A stretch of DNA of 64,000 bases from Lachnospiraceae bacterium (GCA_022483465.1 JAKVNF010000001.1:868001-932000); one strand, 5' to 3'. Positions 42,919 to 51,761 are shown, counted from the first letter of the stretch. Numbers and translations: made by a program. Notes: generated from the sequence alone by a model not told the origin.

Positions 42919-43007
42919 TGACTACAAGATGCACTTATTGCTTATCAACCCGTTTTCTTACTAACGCCAATGAGTAAAAAGATGAAGAAAATAAGGAGTG
43001 AGAAATA

Positions 43008-44591
43008 TTGGAACAGCAAAAGAAAGTAACAACGATTCCGGCTTCCATCAGCAAATTTACTGCTGCTCCCATCGATAAGCCAGTCAAAAGGAAGGTTGCC
43101 GGATACGCACGAGTTTCAACGGACCACGACGAGCAGTTCACCAGCTACGAAGCTCAGATCGACTACTACACCAAATACATCCAGTCCCGAGACGACTGGG
43201 AATTCGTCAAGGTCTACACCGATGAAGGAATTTCCGGTACAGGAACGAAAAAGAGAGTCGGCTTCCGCACCATGATCGATGATGCACTGGCCGGGAAAAT
43301 CGACCTGATTGTCACCAAGTCGGTCAGCCGATTCGCCAGAAACACGGTCGACAGCCTTTCCACCATTCGAGAGCTGAAGGATCACGGCGTTGAGTGCTAT
43401 TTTGAGAAGGAAAACATCTGGACCTTCGACGGCAAGGGCGAGCTTCTGATTACCATCATGTCAAGCCTTGCTCAGGAGGAATCCCGATCCATTTCTGAAA
43501 ACTGCACCTGGGGTCAGCGGAAGCGATTCGCCGACGGAAAGGTCAGCGTCCCGTTCAGCAGATTCCTCGGTTACGACAGAGGTCCGAACGGGGAGCTTGT
43601 AGTCAACCCTGAGGAGGCGAAAACCATAAAGGAAATCTACCGCCTCTTTCTGCAAGGTCAGACACCATACGGCATCGCCAAGCAGCTCACCAGCGAAGGC
43701 ATCCTGACGCCAGGAGGCAAAACCAAATGGTCTGTCACTACTGTCAAGGGAATTCTCAAAAACGAGAAGTACAAGGGCGATGCCCTGCTCCAGAAATCCT
43801 ACACCGTCGATTACCTGACAAAGAAAACAAAAACGAACGAAGGCGAGATTCCACAGTACTATGTAGAAGGCGACCACGAGGCTATCATTGAGCCTGCCAT
43901 TTTTGACCAGGTGCAGATTGAACTAGAACGCCGCTGCCCAGGTCGGAACCGGCACAGCGGAGTCCACGACTTTTCCGGTATGATCAAGTGCGGACAATGC
44001 GGCAGCTGGTACGGCTCAAAGGTCTGGCACTCAACCAGCAAGTACCGCAAAATGATCTGGCAATGCAACCACAAATTCGATGGCGATGAAAAATGCACCA
44101 CGCCGCACCTGACGGACGATGAGATCAAGGCTGCCTTCGTAAGCGCCGCAAACAAAGTGCTATCCAACCGGAAGAACGTCATCGAGACCTTCCGATCCAT
44201 CAAAGACACGACCTTCGATACCAGCGCCCTTGAAAAAGAGCAGGATGACCTTACCCTTGAGGTCAACCTTGTTGCCGGGCAGATTCAGGACGGCATTTAC
44301 AAGAATGCCCACGTTGCGCAGGACCAGACCGAATATGAAAAGAGCTACGAGGCCCTCACCGCCCGCTACGAAAAAGCAAAAGCCCGGCTTGACGAAGTCA
44401 CCGCCTCCATTCACGACAAGCGCTCCCGCTGCCAATCCATCGGCTACTACCTCGACCTGCTCGAACAGCAGGACAGTCCGATTCAGAAATACGAAGCCAG
44501 ACTCTGGCACGGCATGGTCGACCACGTGACCGTCTTCTCAAAGGACGACATTCGTTTTACCATGAAGGACGGCACAGAAGTCAAGGCATAA
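43008..44591 (+). CDS. Large serine recombinase 2
   Basis: A 527-residue large serine recombinase. KVAGYARVSTDHDEQFTSYE holds nucleophile S37; YTDEGISGTGTKKRVGFRTM, IVTKSVSRFARNTVDSL follow; then the recombinase domain, a zinc ribbon (IKCGQCGSWYGSKV...CNH...C) and a C-terminal coiled coil (LEKEQDDLTLEVNLVAGQIQ). TTG start at 43008 with AAGGAG upstream. Originally it overlapped recombinase 1 by 22 bases. Tandem pairs like this drive integration and excision of Clostridial prophages and ICEs. Confidence 0.9.
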   Translation: MEQQKKVTTIPASISKFTAAPIDKPVKRKVAGYARVSTDHDEQFTSYEAQIDYYTKYIQSRDDWEFVKVYTDEGISGTGTKKRVGFRTMIDDALAGKIDLIVTKSVSRFARNTVDSLSTIRELKDHGVECYFEKENIWTFDGKGELLITIMSSLAQEESRSISENCTWGQRKRFADGKVSVPFSRFLGYDRGPNGELVVNPEEAKTIKEIYRLFLQGQTPYGIAKQLTSEGILTPGGKTKWSVTTVKGILKNEKYKGDALLQKSYTVDYLTKKTKTNEGEIPQYYVEGDHEAIIEPAIFDQVQIELERRCPGRNRHSGVHDFSGMIKCGQCGSWYGSKVWHSTSKYRKMIWQCNHKFDGDEKCTTPHLTDDEIKAAFVSAANKVLSNRKNVIETFRSIKDTTFDTSALEKEQDDLTLEVNLVAGQIQDGIYKNAHVAQDQTEYEKSYEALTARYEKAKARLDEVTASIHDKRSRCQSIGYYLDLLEQQDSPIQKYEARLWHGMVDHVTVFSKDDIRFTMKDGTEVKA

Positions 44592-44595
44592 AGAA

Positions 44596-44650
44596 ACTCC
44601 TCGGAACCAGCAGATTGCTGAAACACCGGGGAGTCTCTTGATAGTTCTAT
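44596..44650 (+). terminator. Hairpin after recombinase 2, near the prophage end
   Basis: ACTCCTCGG pairs with CCGGGGAGT, with an inner CAGCA/TGCTG stem, followed by CTCTTG. The T-run is weak. The prophage attachment site should lie in or near 44592-44670, but no core can be identified because the left end is missing. Confidence 0.5.
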
Positions 44651-44660
44651 AAAGACATAT

Positions 44661-45068
44661 TCATATCCGGAGTGTACTTTCTTTTAATCTCATGATGTTT
44701 TTCTCAATTTCCTGAATGACTTTTAAATATACTTCATCCGCCTGCCCGGTCGGGTCGGGCAGTTCCCAGTCTTCATCAAACGGTCTCCCAATATATGGAC
44801 ATCCACCCAAGCAGCCCATCGAAATGACAATATCCGGCTTGGGGATCTGGTCGATGGTTTTGCTGTACTGATCTTTTTCCATGTCGATTCCATAAAGCTC
44901 TTTCATCAACCGGACGGCATCCGGATTGATGTTTTCTTTTAATGCAGTTCCGGCGGAATAACTTTCGAACACATCAGAAGCATATTTTTTTCCGAGCGCC
45001 TCCGCAATCTGGCTGCGGCAGGAATTATGAACGCAGATAAACGCCACCTTCGGCTTTCTTTTTCCCAT
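44661..45068 (-). CDS. arsC: Arsenate reductase ArsC, thioredoxin-dependent type
   Basis: A 135-residue low-molecular-weight phosphatase-like arsenate reductase. The P-loop C-x5-R is CVHNSCR (C12-R18), with further cysteines in SMGCLGGCPYIG for the disulfide relay, and the DPTGQADEVY acid loop. It reduces As(V) to As(III) for export by Acr3. The ORF overlaps the acr3 end by 44 bases; start with AAAGGATGG. Its 3' end lies 69 bases from recombinase 2, so the last codons could be affected by phage integration. Confidence 0.92.
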   Translation of the reverse strand: MGKRKPKVAFICVHNSCRSQIAEALGKKYASDVFESYSAGTALKENINPDAVRLMKELYGIDMEKDQYSKTIDQIPKPDIVISMGCLGGCPYIGRPFDEDWELPDPTGQADEVYLKVIQEIEKNIMRLKESTLRI

Positions 45069-46110
45069 AATTGAACCATCCTTTCGTAGAATTGGCGATC
45101 TTCACAAGCGTCAGCATGACTGGGACTTCTGTCAGGACGCCGACCGTTGTGGCAAGAGCCGCGGGGCTTGTTGTCCCGAACAGTGCGATGGCAACTGCTA
45201 CGGCGAGTTCAAAGAAGTTCGATGCTCCGATCATACCGGCAGGTGCAGCTATATCAAACGGCAGTTTCACAAGTCTTGACGCTCCGTAGGCAATGAAGAA
45301 GATCAGGAAGGTCTGAAGAATCAGAGGGACGGCGATTAGCACGATATGTAGCGGATTCGAGAGAATCATTTCCGCCTGTGAGCTGAAAATGATAACGAGC
45401 GTGAGCAAAAGTCCAATCGTCATTACGTTGTCGAACTTGTGGATGAAAACCTCATCCAGATATTTTTCGCCTTTGCTTTTCGTAATTGTGATACGCGTCA
45501 AAATGCCTGCAGCAAGTGGGATCACAACGAACAGGAAGATGCTGACGAACAGCGTACTGTAAGGGACCGTCACATTGGAAACTCTGAGAAGGAATTTCAC
45601 AATCGGGACGAACGCGATCAGGATGATGAGATCATTTGTCGCTACCTGAACAACCGTATAGGCAGGATTCCCGTGCGTCAGGCTGCTCCAGACGAAGACC
45701 ATCGCCGTACAGGGCGCGGCTCCGAGAAGAACGGCACCGGCCAGATACTGCGTCGCGAGATCCGCCGGGATCAGGCTACGGAAAACCACAAACAGGAAGA
45801 AGTAAACGATCCCGTACATTGTAAACGGCTTGATCAGCCAGTTCGTGATCCATGTAACAAAAAGACCTTTCGGATTCTTTCCGACATTTTTAATACTCTG
45901 GAAATCTACCTTGATCATCATCGGATAGATCATGATCCAGATGAGCACCGCGATCGGAATGGAAATACCCGCGATCTGCAGCTTCCCGAGGAATTCCGAG
46001 ACTGCCGGAATAAAGTGCCCAATCAGCACACCTGCCGCCATGCAGAGCAATACCCAGATCGTAAGATAGCGCTGATAGAAACTGATTGATGCATTTTTTT
46101 CATTATCCAT
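45025..46110 (-). CDS. acr3: Arsenite efflux permease Acr3
   Basis: A 361-residue Acr3-type permease with ten predicted membrane helices. Family blocks: YLTIWVLLCMAAGVLIGHF, GAAPCTAMVFVWSSLTHGNP with the functional cysteine, and ASNFFELAVAVAIALFG. It exports As(III), and with ArsA it may be ATP driven. AGGAGG precedes the ATG. 11 bases separate it from arsA. Confidence 0.93.
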   Translation of the reverse strand: MDNEKNASISFYQRYLTIWVLLCMAAGVLIGHFIPAVSEFLGKLQIAGISIPIAVLIWIMIYPMMIKVDFQSIKNVGKNPKGLFVTWITNWLIKPFTMYGIVYFFLFVVFRSLIPADLATQYLAGAVLLGAAPCTAMVFVWSSLTHGNPAYTVVQVATNDLIILIAFVPIVKFLLRVSNVTVPYSTLFVSIFLFVVIPLAAGILTRITITKSKGEKYLDEVFIHKFDNVMTIGLLLTLVIIFSSQAEMILSNPLHIVLIAVPLILQTFLIFFIAYGASRLVKLPFDIAAPAGMIGASNFFELAVAVAIALFGTTSPAALATTVGVLTEVPVMLTLVKIANSTKGWFNYGKKKAEGGVYLRS

Positions 46111-46121
46111 TTTACTGCCTC

Positions 46122-47867
46122 CTAAAATAATTCACGGAGTGCTTTCCCTTTGATTTCATCGGGACTCCATCGGACTACGGCAAAGGTTCCATCTGTATGT
46201 TCGGCCACCCGGTTGATCCATGAGATTTCGTGTTCAGCCTTCGCTTCTATAAGAGGATCACTTGTCTGCGCGCCGTAGAAAGAAGAATTGACGATCCACC
46301 ATTTGACGGCAATACCAGAACGTTTCAGATCTTTTTCCAGACGGAGCGCCTCATAAACCGGAGTGGCTTCTGCCAGTGTGACAATGATAACTTCAGCTTC
46401 CGGAGAACGAAGTCTCGGCAGGAGTTTCCGGACAGACTCCGGGATATCAGCCCCCTCAGTACGTTCCACTTCCCGGTGGTAACTCAGGGAAGAATCCAGG
46501 AGAAGCAGCGTGTGTCCCGTCGGAGCAGTATCAATAACCACAGTTTCCTTCTTCGAACTTTCCACGATGTCTGCAAAAGCCCGGAATACAGCGATTTCCT
46601 GCGTGCATGGAGAGCGGAGATCCTCCTCCACATAATCGAGATCTGATTCAGACATACTTTCTCTTGCTTTTGCAAGAACCTCTTCCTGATACGATTTCAA
46701 TTCTTTTTCGGCGTCGATGTAACTCATTCTGATCCGGGCGGACTGGTCAATGACATATTTCAGATGGGCCGCCGGATCCGTTGTTGCAAGATGAACATGT
46801 ACTCCCTTGTCCGCAAGGCCAAGAGCAATGGCTGCCGCGATTGTCGTCTTTCCGACACCGCCCTTTCCCATCGTGAAGATGACTTTCTTTTCTGCCTTAT
46901 AAAGATCATCTATGACATCCTGAAGGCGGTTCAACTTTAAAGAGACGAGCGTTTCCGTCTCAGGCTCGATTTCGTCCTCCTTCAGCAGCGCACGGATGTG
47001 CGCGATGCCTTCCACGTTATAAGCACGAAGCGGAACATAAAATACCTTCATTCCGGCAAGTGCAGGCGGCATTTCAGACAGCGCCTCCTGCTGCTTTCTG
47101 TACATCTCAGCAGACAACTTATCTTCCGAATGAACGTCCAGAAGGCCATTGATAATCAGGATCTGGTTCTGTATTCCCAACTGCCCGAGCTGAACGGATG
47201 CATTGGCTGCTTCTTTTAAAGGCAGGGATTCCGGTCTTGTTACAAGGACAAGTGTAGTAAGACTCTTATCTCCAAGCACTCTCACAGCGTGTTTATAAAT
47301 ATCTTTCTTTGATTCCAGACCGGAAAGCTGACCCAGACAGGATGCGCCTTTTTTATTATCTTCAAGAAATCCGCTCCACGCAGATGGGAGCTGGAGCATC
47401 CGGAGAGTATGGCCCGTGGGTGCTGTATCGAAAATAATATGGTCATACGCCTGATTCAGTTTCCTGTCTGTAAGATAGCCGGAGAAAGCATTAAATGCTG
47501 CGATTTCTACTGTACAGGATCCGGAAAGCTGTTCTTCCATGTTGGCAATGGCGGATTCGGGAAGCTTTTCTCTGTAAGGAGCCACAACACTTTCACGGTA
47601 TTCTGCCGCAGCTTTTTCCGGATCGATATTCACCGCCGTAAGACCCGGGACATCCGGAACTTCGGTCTCATGATTTTCAAGATCGATACCGAATACGTCC
47701 TGCAGATTGGAAGCGGGATCTGTACTGATCAGAAGCACCTTTTTCCCCTGATCTGCAAGGCTGACCGCCACGGCGCATGCAATTGACGTTTTGCCGACAC
47801 CGCCTTTGCCGGTAAAGAAAATGTACTTTGTAAAATTCACTTCATTCAGGCTGAATGGTTTCATCAT
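46122..47867 (-). CDS. arsA: Arsenite-stimulated ATPase ArsA
   Basis: A 581-residue tandem ATPase. Each half has a deviant Walker A, FFTGKGGVGKTSIACAV near residue 20 and FTMGKGGVGKTTIAAAI near 338, and the signal segment DTAPTGHTLRML/DTAPTGHTLLLL. Cysteines in SGSCTVEI and RSPCTQEIAVF bind As(III). It energises Acr3. Full length for ArsA. Confidence 0.93.
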   Translation of the reverse strand: MMKPFSLNEVNFTKYIFFTGKGGVGKTSIACAVAVSLADQGKKVLLISTDPASNLQDVFGIDLENHETEVPDVPGLTAVNIDPEKAAAEYRESVVAPYREKLPESAIANMEEQLSGSCTVEIAAFNAFSGYLTDRKLNQAYDHIIFDTAPTGHTLRMLQLPSAWSGFLEDNKKGASCLGQLSGLESKKDIYKHAVRVLGDKSLTTLVLVTRPESLPLKEAANASVQLGQLGIQNQILIINGLLDVHSEDKLSAEMYRKQQEALSEMPPALAGMKVFYVPLRAYNVEGIAHIRALLKEDEIEPETETLVSLKLNRLQDVIDDLYKAEKKVIFTMGKGGVGKTTIAAAIALGLADKGVHVHLATTDPAAHLKYVIDQSARIRMSYIDAEKELKSYQEEVLAKARESMSESDLDYVEEDLRSPCTQEIAVFRAFADIVESSKKETVVIDTAPTGHTLLLLDSSLSYHREVERTEGADIPESVRKLLPRLRSPEAEVIIVTLAEATPVYEALRLEKDLKRSGIAVKWWIVNSSFYGAQTSDPLIEAKAEHEISWINRVAEHTDGTFAVVRWSPDEIKGKALRELF

Positions 47868-47880
47868 GGATCAATCCTCC

Positions 47881-48330
47881 TCAACAGCAGCCTCCGCAGC
47901 AGCACCCGCTCTCCGGTTTCTCCTCTTTGGCTGAATCACCACAGCAGGATTCCCCTGCTGCATCCGAACAACAGGATCCATTCTTGTCTTCATTCTCTTC
48001 TTTAACATCAGATGAAAGCATACTTTCCGGAAGTCCAAGAAGGCTGATCACTTCCTCATTGGAAGGATACCTTCCGGTAATCACAATATCTCCGTCTACA
48101 GTGATGACAGGAAGGCCCTCTGCTCCTTCTGAACGGAGGAATGCACTTACCGGTTCACTTTCCACGAACTTCATCGGAGCACTGCTCAAGTTATAACGTT
48201 CTATGGAAATTCCTTCTTTTTTAAGAGTACTGACGGCAGCTGAAATTCTCAGTAGTTCGGGATCCACGCCCACTCCGCAGACTCCTGTTTCACAGCACAT
48301 CGCCGGTTCATAGATAACCATCTTTTTCAT
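47881..48330 (-). CDS. arsD: Arsenic metallochaperone ArsD
   Basis: A 149-residue ArsD. The chaperone core has MCCETGVCGVGVDPEL with the three arsenic-binding cysteines, then ISIERYNLSSAPMKFVESEPV. The C-terminal tail is cysteine rich (CCSDAAGESCCGDS; SGCCCGGCC), which gives extra metal-binding pairs. It passes As(III) to ArsA and weakly represses the operon. ATG at 48330 follows GGAG; the ORF track TTG start 18 bases upstream overlaps that site. Confidence 0.9.
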   Translation of the reverse strand: MKKMVIYEPAMCCETGVCGVGVDPELLRISAAVSTLKKEGISIERYNLSSAPMKFVESEPVSAFLRSEGAEGLPVITVDGDIVITGRYPSNEEVISLLGLPESMLSSDVKEENEDKNGSCCSDAAGESCCGDSAKEEKPESGCCCGGCC

Positions 48331-48350
48331 CGTTTTTCTCCTTTTCAAGT

Positions 48351-48377
48351 ATAGAAGTATTGAAATAATTCTATGTG
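48351..48377 (-). promoter_or_regulatory. Operator-like site before arsD
   Basis: ATAGAA and TTCTAT flank a TTGAAATAA core; the 21 bases GTATTGAAATAATTCTATGTG match the site before arsR at nearly all positions. Likely ArsR or ArsD site in the arsR-arsD spacer. Confidence 0.6.
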
Positions 48378-48391
48378 TTTGTTAAAATATT

Positions 48392-48413
48392 CCGATGCCT
48401 TTTAAGGCATCGG
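48392..48413 (-). terminator. Palindrome between arsR and arsD
   Basis: CCGATGCCTT followed by its complement AAGGCATCGG over two bases. On the minus strand it is followed by AATATTTT. It may partly terminate transcription after arsR. Confidence 0.5.
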
Positions 48414-48418
48414 GTTAC

Positions 48419-48739
48419 TTAATCTGCACAGCAATTTTGGTTCTGACAGATACAGTTCTCTTTTTCCGTAAAAATGGATGCAAGAGTTTTCTGAAGCTGA
48501 TCGAGAACATCATTGTTCAGGGAATAATAGATGTTCTTTCCTTCCCTCCGATCATTGACAATCCCGGCATCTACAAGAAGTTTCATGTCATGGGAAAGCG
48601 TCGGCTGTGTAATCTGAAATGCATCAAGGATTCTGCATGCGCACAATTCCCCGCAGGAAAGCATATCTACGATCTTCAGCCTCTTCGGATCAGCAATGAC
48701 TTTTAATAACTTGGCTGCATCTGTATAAACCTTTTCCAT
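48419..48739 (-). CDS. arsR: Arsenic-responsive repressor ArsR
   Basis: A 106-residue ArsR/SmtB repressor. The metal site ELCACRIL lies in the alpha-3 region, followed by the recognition helix QPTLSHDMKLLVDAGIV and wing REGKNIYYSL. C-terminal cysteines (CICQNQNCCAD) may also bind As(III). It represses its own operon until arsenite binds. Good ribosome site GAGGAA. Confidence 0.93.
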   Translation of the reverse strand: MEKVYTDAAKLLKVIADPKRLKIVDMLSCGELCACRILDAFQITQPTLSHDMKLLVDAGIVNDRREGKNIYYSLNNDVLDQLQKTLASIFTEKENCICQNQNCCAD

Positions 48740-48749
48740 CTGTGTTCCT

Positions 48750-48802
48750 CACATTGAATTATTTCTATGTGTTATAATATCGCACAGATAGAAGAATGTC
48801 AA
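48750..48802 (-). promoter_or_regulatory. ars operon promoter and operator
   Basis: On the minus strand TTGACA, 17 bases, TATTAT, then an imperfect dyad CACAT...ATGTG with ATAGAA inside, overlapping the start region. This is a near-consensus sigma-A promoter with the operator just downstream, the usual ArsR arrangement. Confidence 0.75.
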
Positions 48803-48816
48803 TGTGTTTTTTCAAC

Positions 48817-48864
48817 TGCACCCCCTTGGAGGCAAATGCACCCCATCAATGTGCCTTGCACCCC
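48817..48864. repeat. Three TGCACCCC repeats at exact 20-bp spacing
   Basis: TGCACCCC begins at 48817, 48837 and 48857. Helically phased repeats like this occur at the ends of IS21-type elements. No transposase is present, so it may be a remnant end. It lies between the ars promoter and the broken GH28 gene. Confidence 0.5.
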
Positions 48865-48899
48865 TCGATATCAGGCAGCTGTAGCTTCGTTAAATTGTA

Positions 48900-49346
48900 T
48901 CAATCTCTGAGTATTGATTTCATATCTCCATGCAGAAACAGAGCCCCTGCTGCGTATGTCCCCTCCGGGATCACAAGGGTGCCGTTTTCCGGGCAGGCAT
49001 CGATGGCGCGCTGAAGGGCTGCCGTGTTGCACCTTACAGCCTCGGGATCTTGTCTGTCTCTCACAAGGCAAAAGTCTGCGGCGCTTATGGTTTCTCCCGG
49101 TGCTTTCGTTGTCATGGCTTCCTCCGCGGATCTCTCCAGGATCCGGCCATTCTCATCCAGTGCCTGTACGAGGGCAAGATACCGCGTTTTTTCCCGGAGC
49201 CCTGTCAGCTTTGCATCCGTGACAGAAACTTCCGCCACGATCACTCCATCCAGAAGGACCCGATAGGCGCTTGCGCCCTCGATCCTGTCCCAGCATAGGA
49301 CCGCGCTCGTTTGGGTAACCGCTTCCTTTGAAATCACAAGCTTCAT
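48900..49346 (-). pseudogene. Truncated GH28 polygalacturonase-like gene
   Basis: A 148-residue ORF. Residues 1-85 are a fibronectin III-like domain (TSAVLCWDRIEGASAYRVLLDG), then the start of a GH28 beta-helix (NTAALQRAIDACPENGTLVI, PEGTYAAGALFLHGDMKS). Full enzymes are around 500 residues; here the frame stops right after HGDMKS with ILRD. The whole catalytic domain is missing, so it cannot cut pectin. AAAGGAG precedes the ATG, so the fragment may still be translated. Confidence 0.75.
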
Positions 49347-49472
49347 TCTCTTCTCTCCTTTTGAACATGAGCTCTCAAAGAGCCCTTTGCGCCTTCAGGA
49401 GAGATTCTTCCTCTCCTGACAGCTGCCGATCCCCTGCCCCCTATTTTCGCGGCAGGAGGTCAGCTTCTCTCC

Positions 49473-50816
49473 TTACACAAGTTTCTTTGTCTTCCACTTC
49501 CCGCTGTAATAGCGAACAACCGGAATCACACAGCCGCAGCTCCAGGAGAGGGGTGTCGCAAGCCAGATCCCGGTGGAGCCGATCCTGGGGGCAAGAAGGT
49601 AGGCAAAAAATATCCTTCCTGCCAGCTCCGAGAGGCCCGCAACCATGCAGGTGTTCACATCCCCCGCCCCGCGGATCACGTTCTGATAGCTCTGCATCAC
49701 GGCACAGACAAGATAGGCGACACCGATGATACTGAGGTACGAAGCGCCCACTTCCGTCGCCTCTGCAGCGGTTACCGGATCCAGGAAGAGTCCCATGATG
49801 GGATAGCGGAAAACGTGCGCCGCCGCGGCGATCACCGCCGCAGAAACGAGCATGATGATGCGGGACTTCCAGAGGCCCTCCCGGATTCTTGCCAGGTTCC
49901 CGGATCCGATGTTCTGTCCCGTGAAGACGCACAGCGCATTGCCGACGGAGAGAATCACCTGGATGGCAAGCTGGTCCACTTTTCCGGCCGCCGTGTAGCC
50001 CGCCATCGTCTGGACCCCGAAGGAATTGATGAGCCTCTGTACAGAGAGATTCCCGATCGAGATCATGCAGCTCTGGAAGGAACTGGGAACAGAGGTCTCA
50101 ATCACCTTCACAACGTGATCCCTCGCGGGGACAAGACCTCTCCCGTACTCCCTCGAGAGTCCGAAGTCCTCCCTCTGCACGGCGATCCGGTGCACGCTGA
50201 CGGCCGCCGCGGCAAACTGGGATACCACGGTCGCCACCGCGGCACCTGCCACCCCCATGGGGAACACGACAACAAGGAGCAGGTCCAGCCCCACGTTCAT
50301 GAACGACGAGACGATAAGGGCGTAAAGCGGCGTCTTCGAGTCGCCGACACTCCGGAGGATCGCCGCTGTTCCGTTGTAGAGCATGGAGGAAGCCGAGAAC
50401 AGCAGGATGATCCGGATATAGGTGAGGGCATAGGGAAGGGCACTCTCCGGGACATTCAGAAGGAGAAGGAGCGGCCTTGCAAAAATCAATCCGATGACAG
50501 AGAGGAGAAGGCACAGAATGCCCATCGTCCACGCCATCGCAAGGATCGTCTCCCGCATCTGTGTCCGATCTCTCTTCCCGTAGCACTGGGAGACGATGAG
50601 GCCGCCGCCATTTGCCATACCAAGCGCAAAGTTAAGAAGGAGGAAGGTTAAAGTCCCCGTGGCGCCCACACCCGCGAGCGCATCGGGCCCCAGAAACCTG
50701 CCCACGATCAGCGTATCCACGAGGTTATAGAGCTGCTGAAAAATGCTCGCAAACAGCATCGGCACCGCAAAGCTCATGATCTGGCGTAGGGGGTTGCCCT
50801 CTGTCATGTCTCTCAT
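49473..50816 (-). CDS. MATE-family efflux transporter
   Basis: A 447-residue MATE exporter with twelve membrane helices in two six-helix halves; segments MTEGNPLRQIMSFAVPMLFA, NLVDTLIVGRFLGPDALAGV and the mirrored YTAAGKVDQLAIQVILSVGNALCVFTGQNIGSG are diagnostic. It likely exports drugs or metabolites with Na+ or H+. ATG at 50816 follows GGGGAG; the longer ORF form has no ribosome site. 49347-49472 holds only a T-less hairpin (49395-49419). Confidence 0.88.
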   Translation of the reverse strand: MRDMTEGNPLRQIMSFAVPMLFASIFQQLYNLVDTLIVGRFLGPDALAGVGATGTLTFLLLNFALGMANGGGLIVSQCYGKRDRTQMRETILAMAWTMGILCLLLSVIGLIFARPLLLLLNVPESALPYALTYIRIILLFSASSMLYNGTAAILRSVGDSKTPLYALIVSSFMNVGLDLLLVVVFPMGVAGAAVATVVSQFAAAAVSVHRIAVQREDFGLSREYGRGLVPARDHVVKVIETSVPSSFQSCMISIGNLSVQRLINSFGVQTMAGYTAAGKVDQLAIQVILSVGNALCVFTGQNIGSGNLARIREGLWKSRIIMLVSAAVIAAAAHVFRYPIMGLFLDPVTAAEATEVGASYLSIIGVAYLVCAVMQSYQNVIRGAGDVNTCMVAGLSELAGRIFFAYLLAPRIGSTGIWLATPLSWSCGCVIPVVRYYSGKWKTKKLV

Positions 50817-50866
50817 AAGATCTCCCCGGACGGTTTCCCGTCCCATCCTGCTTTGCGCAAGCATAC

Positions 50867-50914
50867 AAAAATACTGCACAGTCTTCTTCCCGTTTTTGGA
50901 AGAAAACTGTGCAG
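50867..50914 (-). terminator. Terminator after the amidohydrolase
   Basis: CTGCACAGT and ACTGTGCAG frame an extended stem (TTCTTCC/GGAAGAA). On the minus strand TATTTTT follows. It separates the amidohydrolase from the MATE gene. Confidence 0.75.
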
Positions 50915-50966
50915 ATCCAACATTTCTGCATGCGCCTGATCCCGGGATCTCACTCCCCGCTGTTAT

Positions 50967-51761
50967 TCAGTCTGTCTCCGGCAGCCCAAAGATCCTCTCA
51001 GCATTTTTATGAAAGATATTTTGAAGATCCCTCTCTGCGAGATGCTCCCCATAGACCGCCTGCACATACATGCGGGGATTGCAGATCGGGTAGTCCGTGC
51101 CGAACAGAATCCGCTCCGACCCCACGGCATCCACGAGGAAGCGCAGCATTCCGAACCGGAACAGTCCCGTTCCGGACAGATCCAGATACAGATTCGGATA
51201 CTGCTTCATCCTCTCAACATGGCGGTCTACCTGGGGCCTCTCCCCCGGATGGGCGGCGAGGAACGTAAGCCCCGGATGATCCTCCACCATTCTCGAAAAC
51301 TCATACCCCGTGGAGTGGAAGCTGACAATCATATGGTACTGCTCTGCCGTATCGAGGATCTCCTTCATGGCCTTGCTGTCATAGTCGTACCAGACGTGCA
51401 TGTATGGCACCAGCTCCCCGATCAGGCGTAGGCCGCGCGCCTGCATGGCCTCAATCTCGTCGCAGGATTCCTGGACGAAATCCGGGTGTACATGAAAGCC
51501 CGGTGTGTAAAAACCGTCCAGTTCTTTCGCAAGCCCGCATGCGGTCTCATTGAGCGCATGGATATGCTGCCAGATCTCCGGGTTTTTCCTGTCCACCCCC
51601 TGCATGATTCCGTCGATGACAGAGCCGCAGACATGGGAGATTCCCGCTTCCTCCAGTTCCTCCCGGTACCCAGCGGGGTCTTGGATCATGTACCCGCTGT
51701 AGTTGCCGATGATCTGTGCCGCTTTCCTGTAAAGATGAACATGACTGTCAATGATTTTCAT
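50967..51761 (-). CDS. Amidohydrolase-2 family metal-dependent hydrolase
   Basis: A 264-residue TIM-barrel hydrolase: KIIDSHVHLYRK gives the H-x-H metal site, IVSFHSTGYEF and FLAAHPGERPQVDRH supply further ligands, and ILFGTDYPICNP the catalytic D. Substrate unknown; related proteins decarboxylate or hydrolyse small carboxylates or lactones. ATG 51761 follows AAGGGAG. Divergent from the AraC regulator across 270 bases, which may control it. Confidence 0.8.
   Translation of the reverse strand: MKIIDSHVHLYRKAAQIIGNYSGYMIQDPAGYREELEEAGISHVCGSVIDGIMQGVDRKNPEIWQHIHALNETACGLAKELDGFYTPGFHVHPDFVQESCDEIEAMQARGLRLIGELVPYMHVWYDYDSKAMKEILDTAEQYHMIVSFHSTGYEFSRMVEDHPGLTFLAAHPGERPQVDRHVERMKQYPNLYLDLSGTGLFRFGMLRFLVDAVGSERILFGTDYPICNPRMYVQAVYGEHLAERDLQNIFHKNAERIFGLPETD

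Larger units (their letters stand above)
41755..42968 (+). mobile_element. IS1595-family insertion sequence
   Basis: A 1,214-bp element with 29-bp perfect terminal inverted repeats beginning GGCGTTAGTAAGAAAACGGG and an eight-base target duplication AATGAGTA at 41747-41754 and 42969-42976, the size expected for this family. Inserted in the 3' end of recombinase 1. Confidence 0.93.

Noticed and set aside
49815-50651. 278-residue plus-strand ORF opposite the MATE gene
   Set aside because: Very high R/H/D content and no family pattern; high-GC shadow of a clear transporter.
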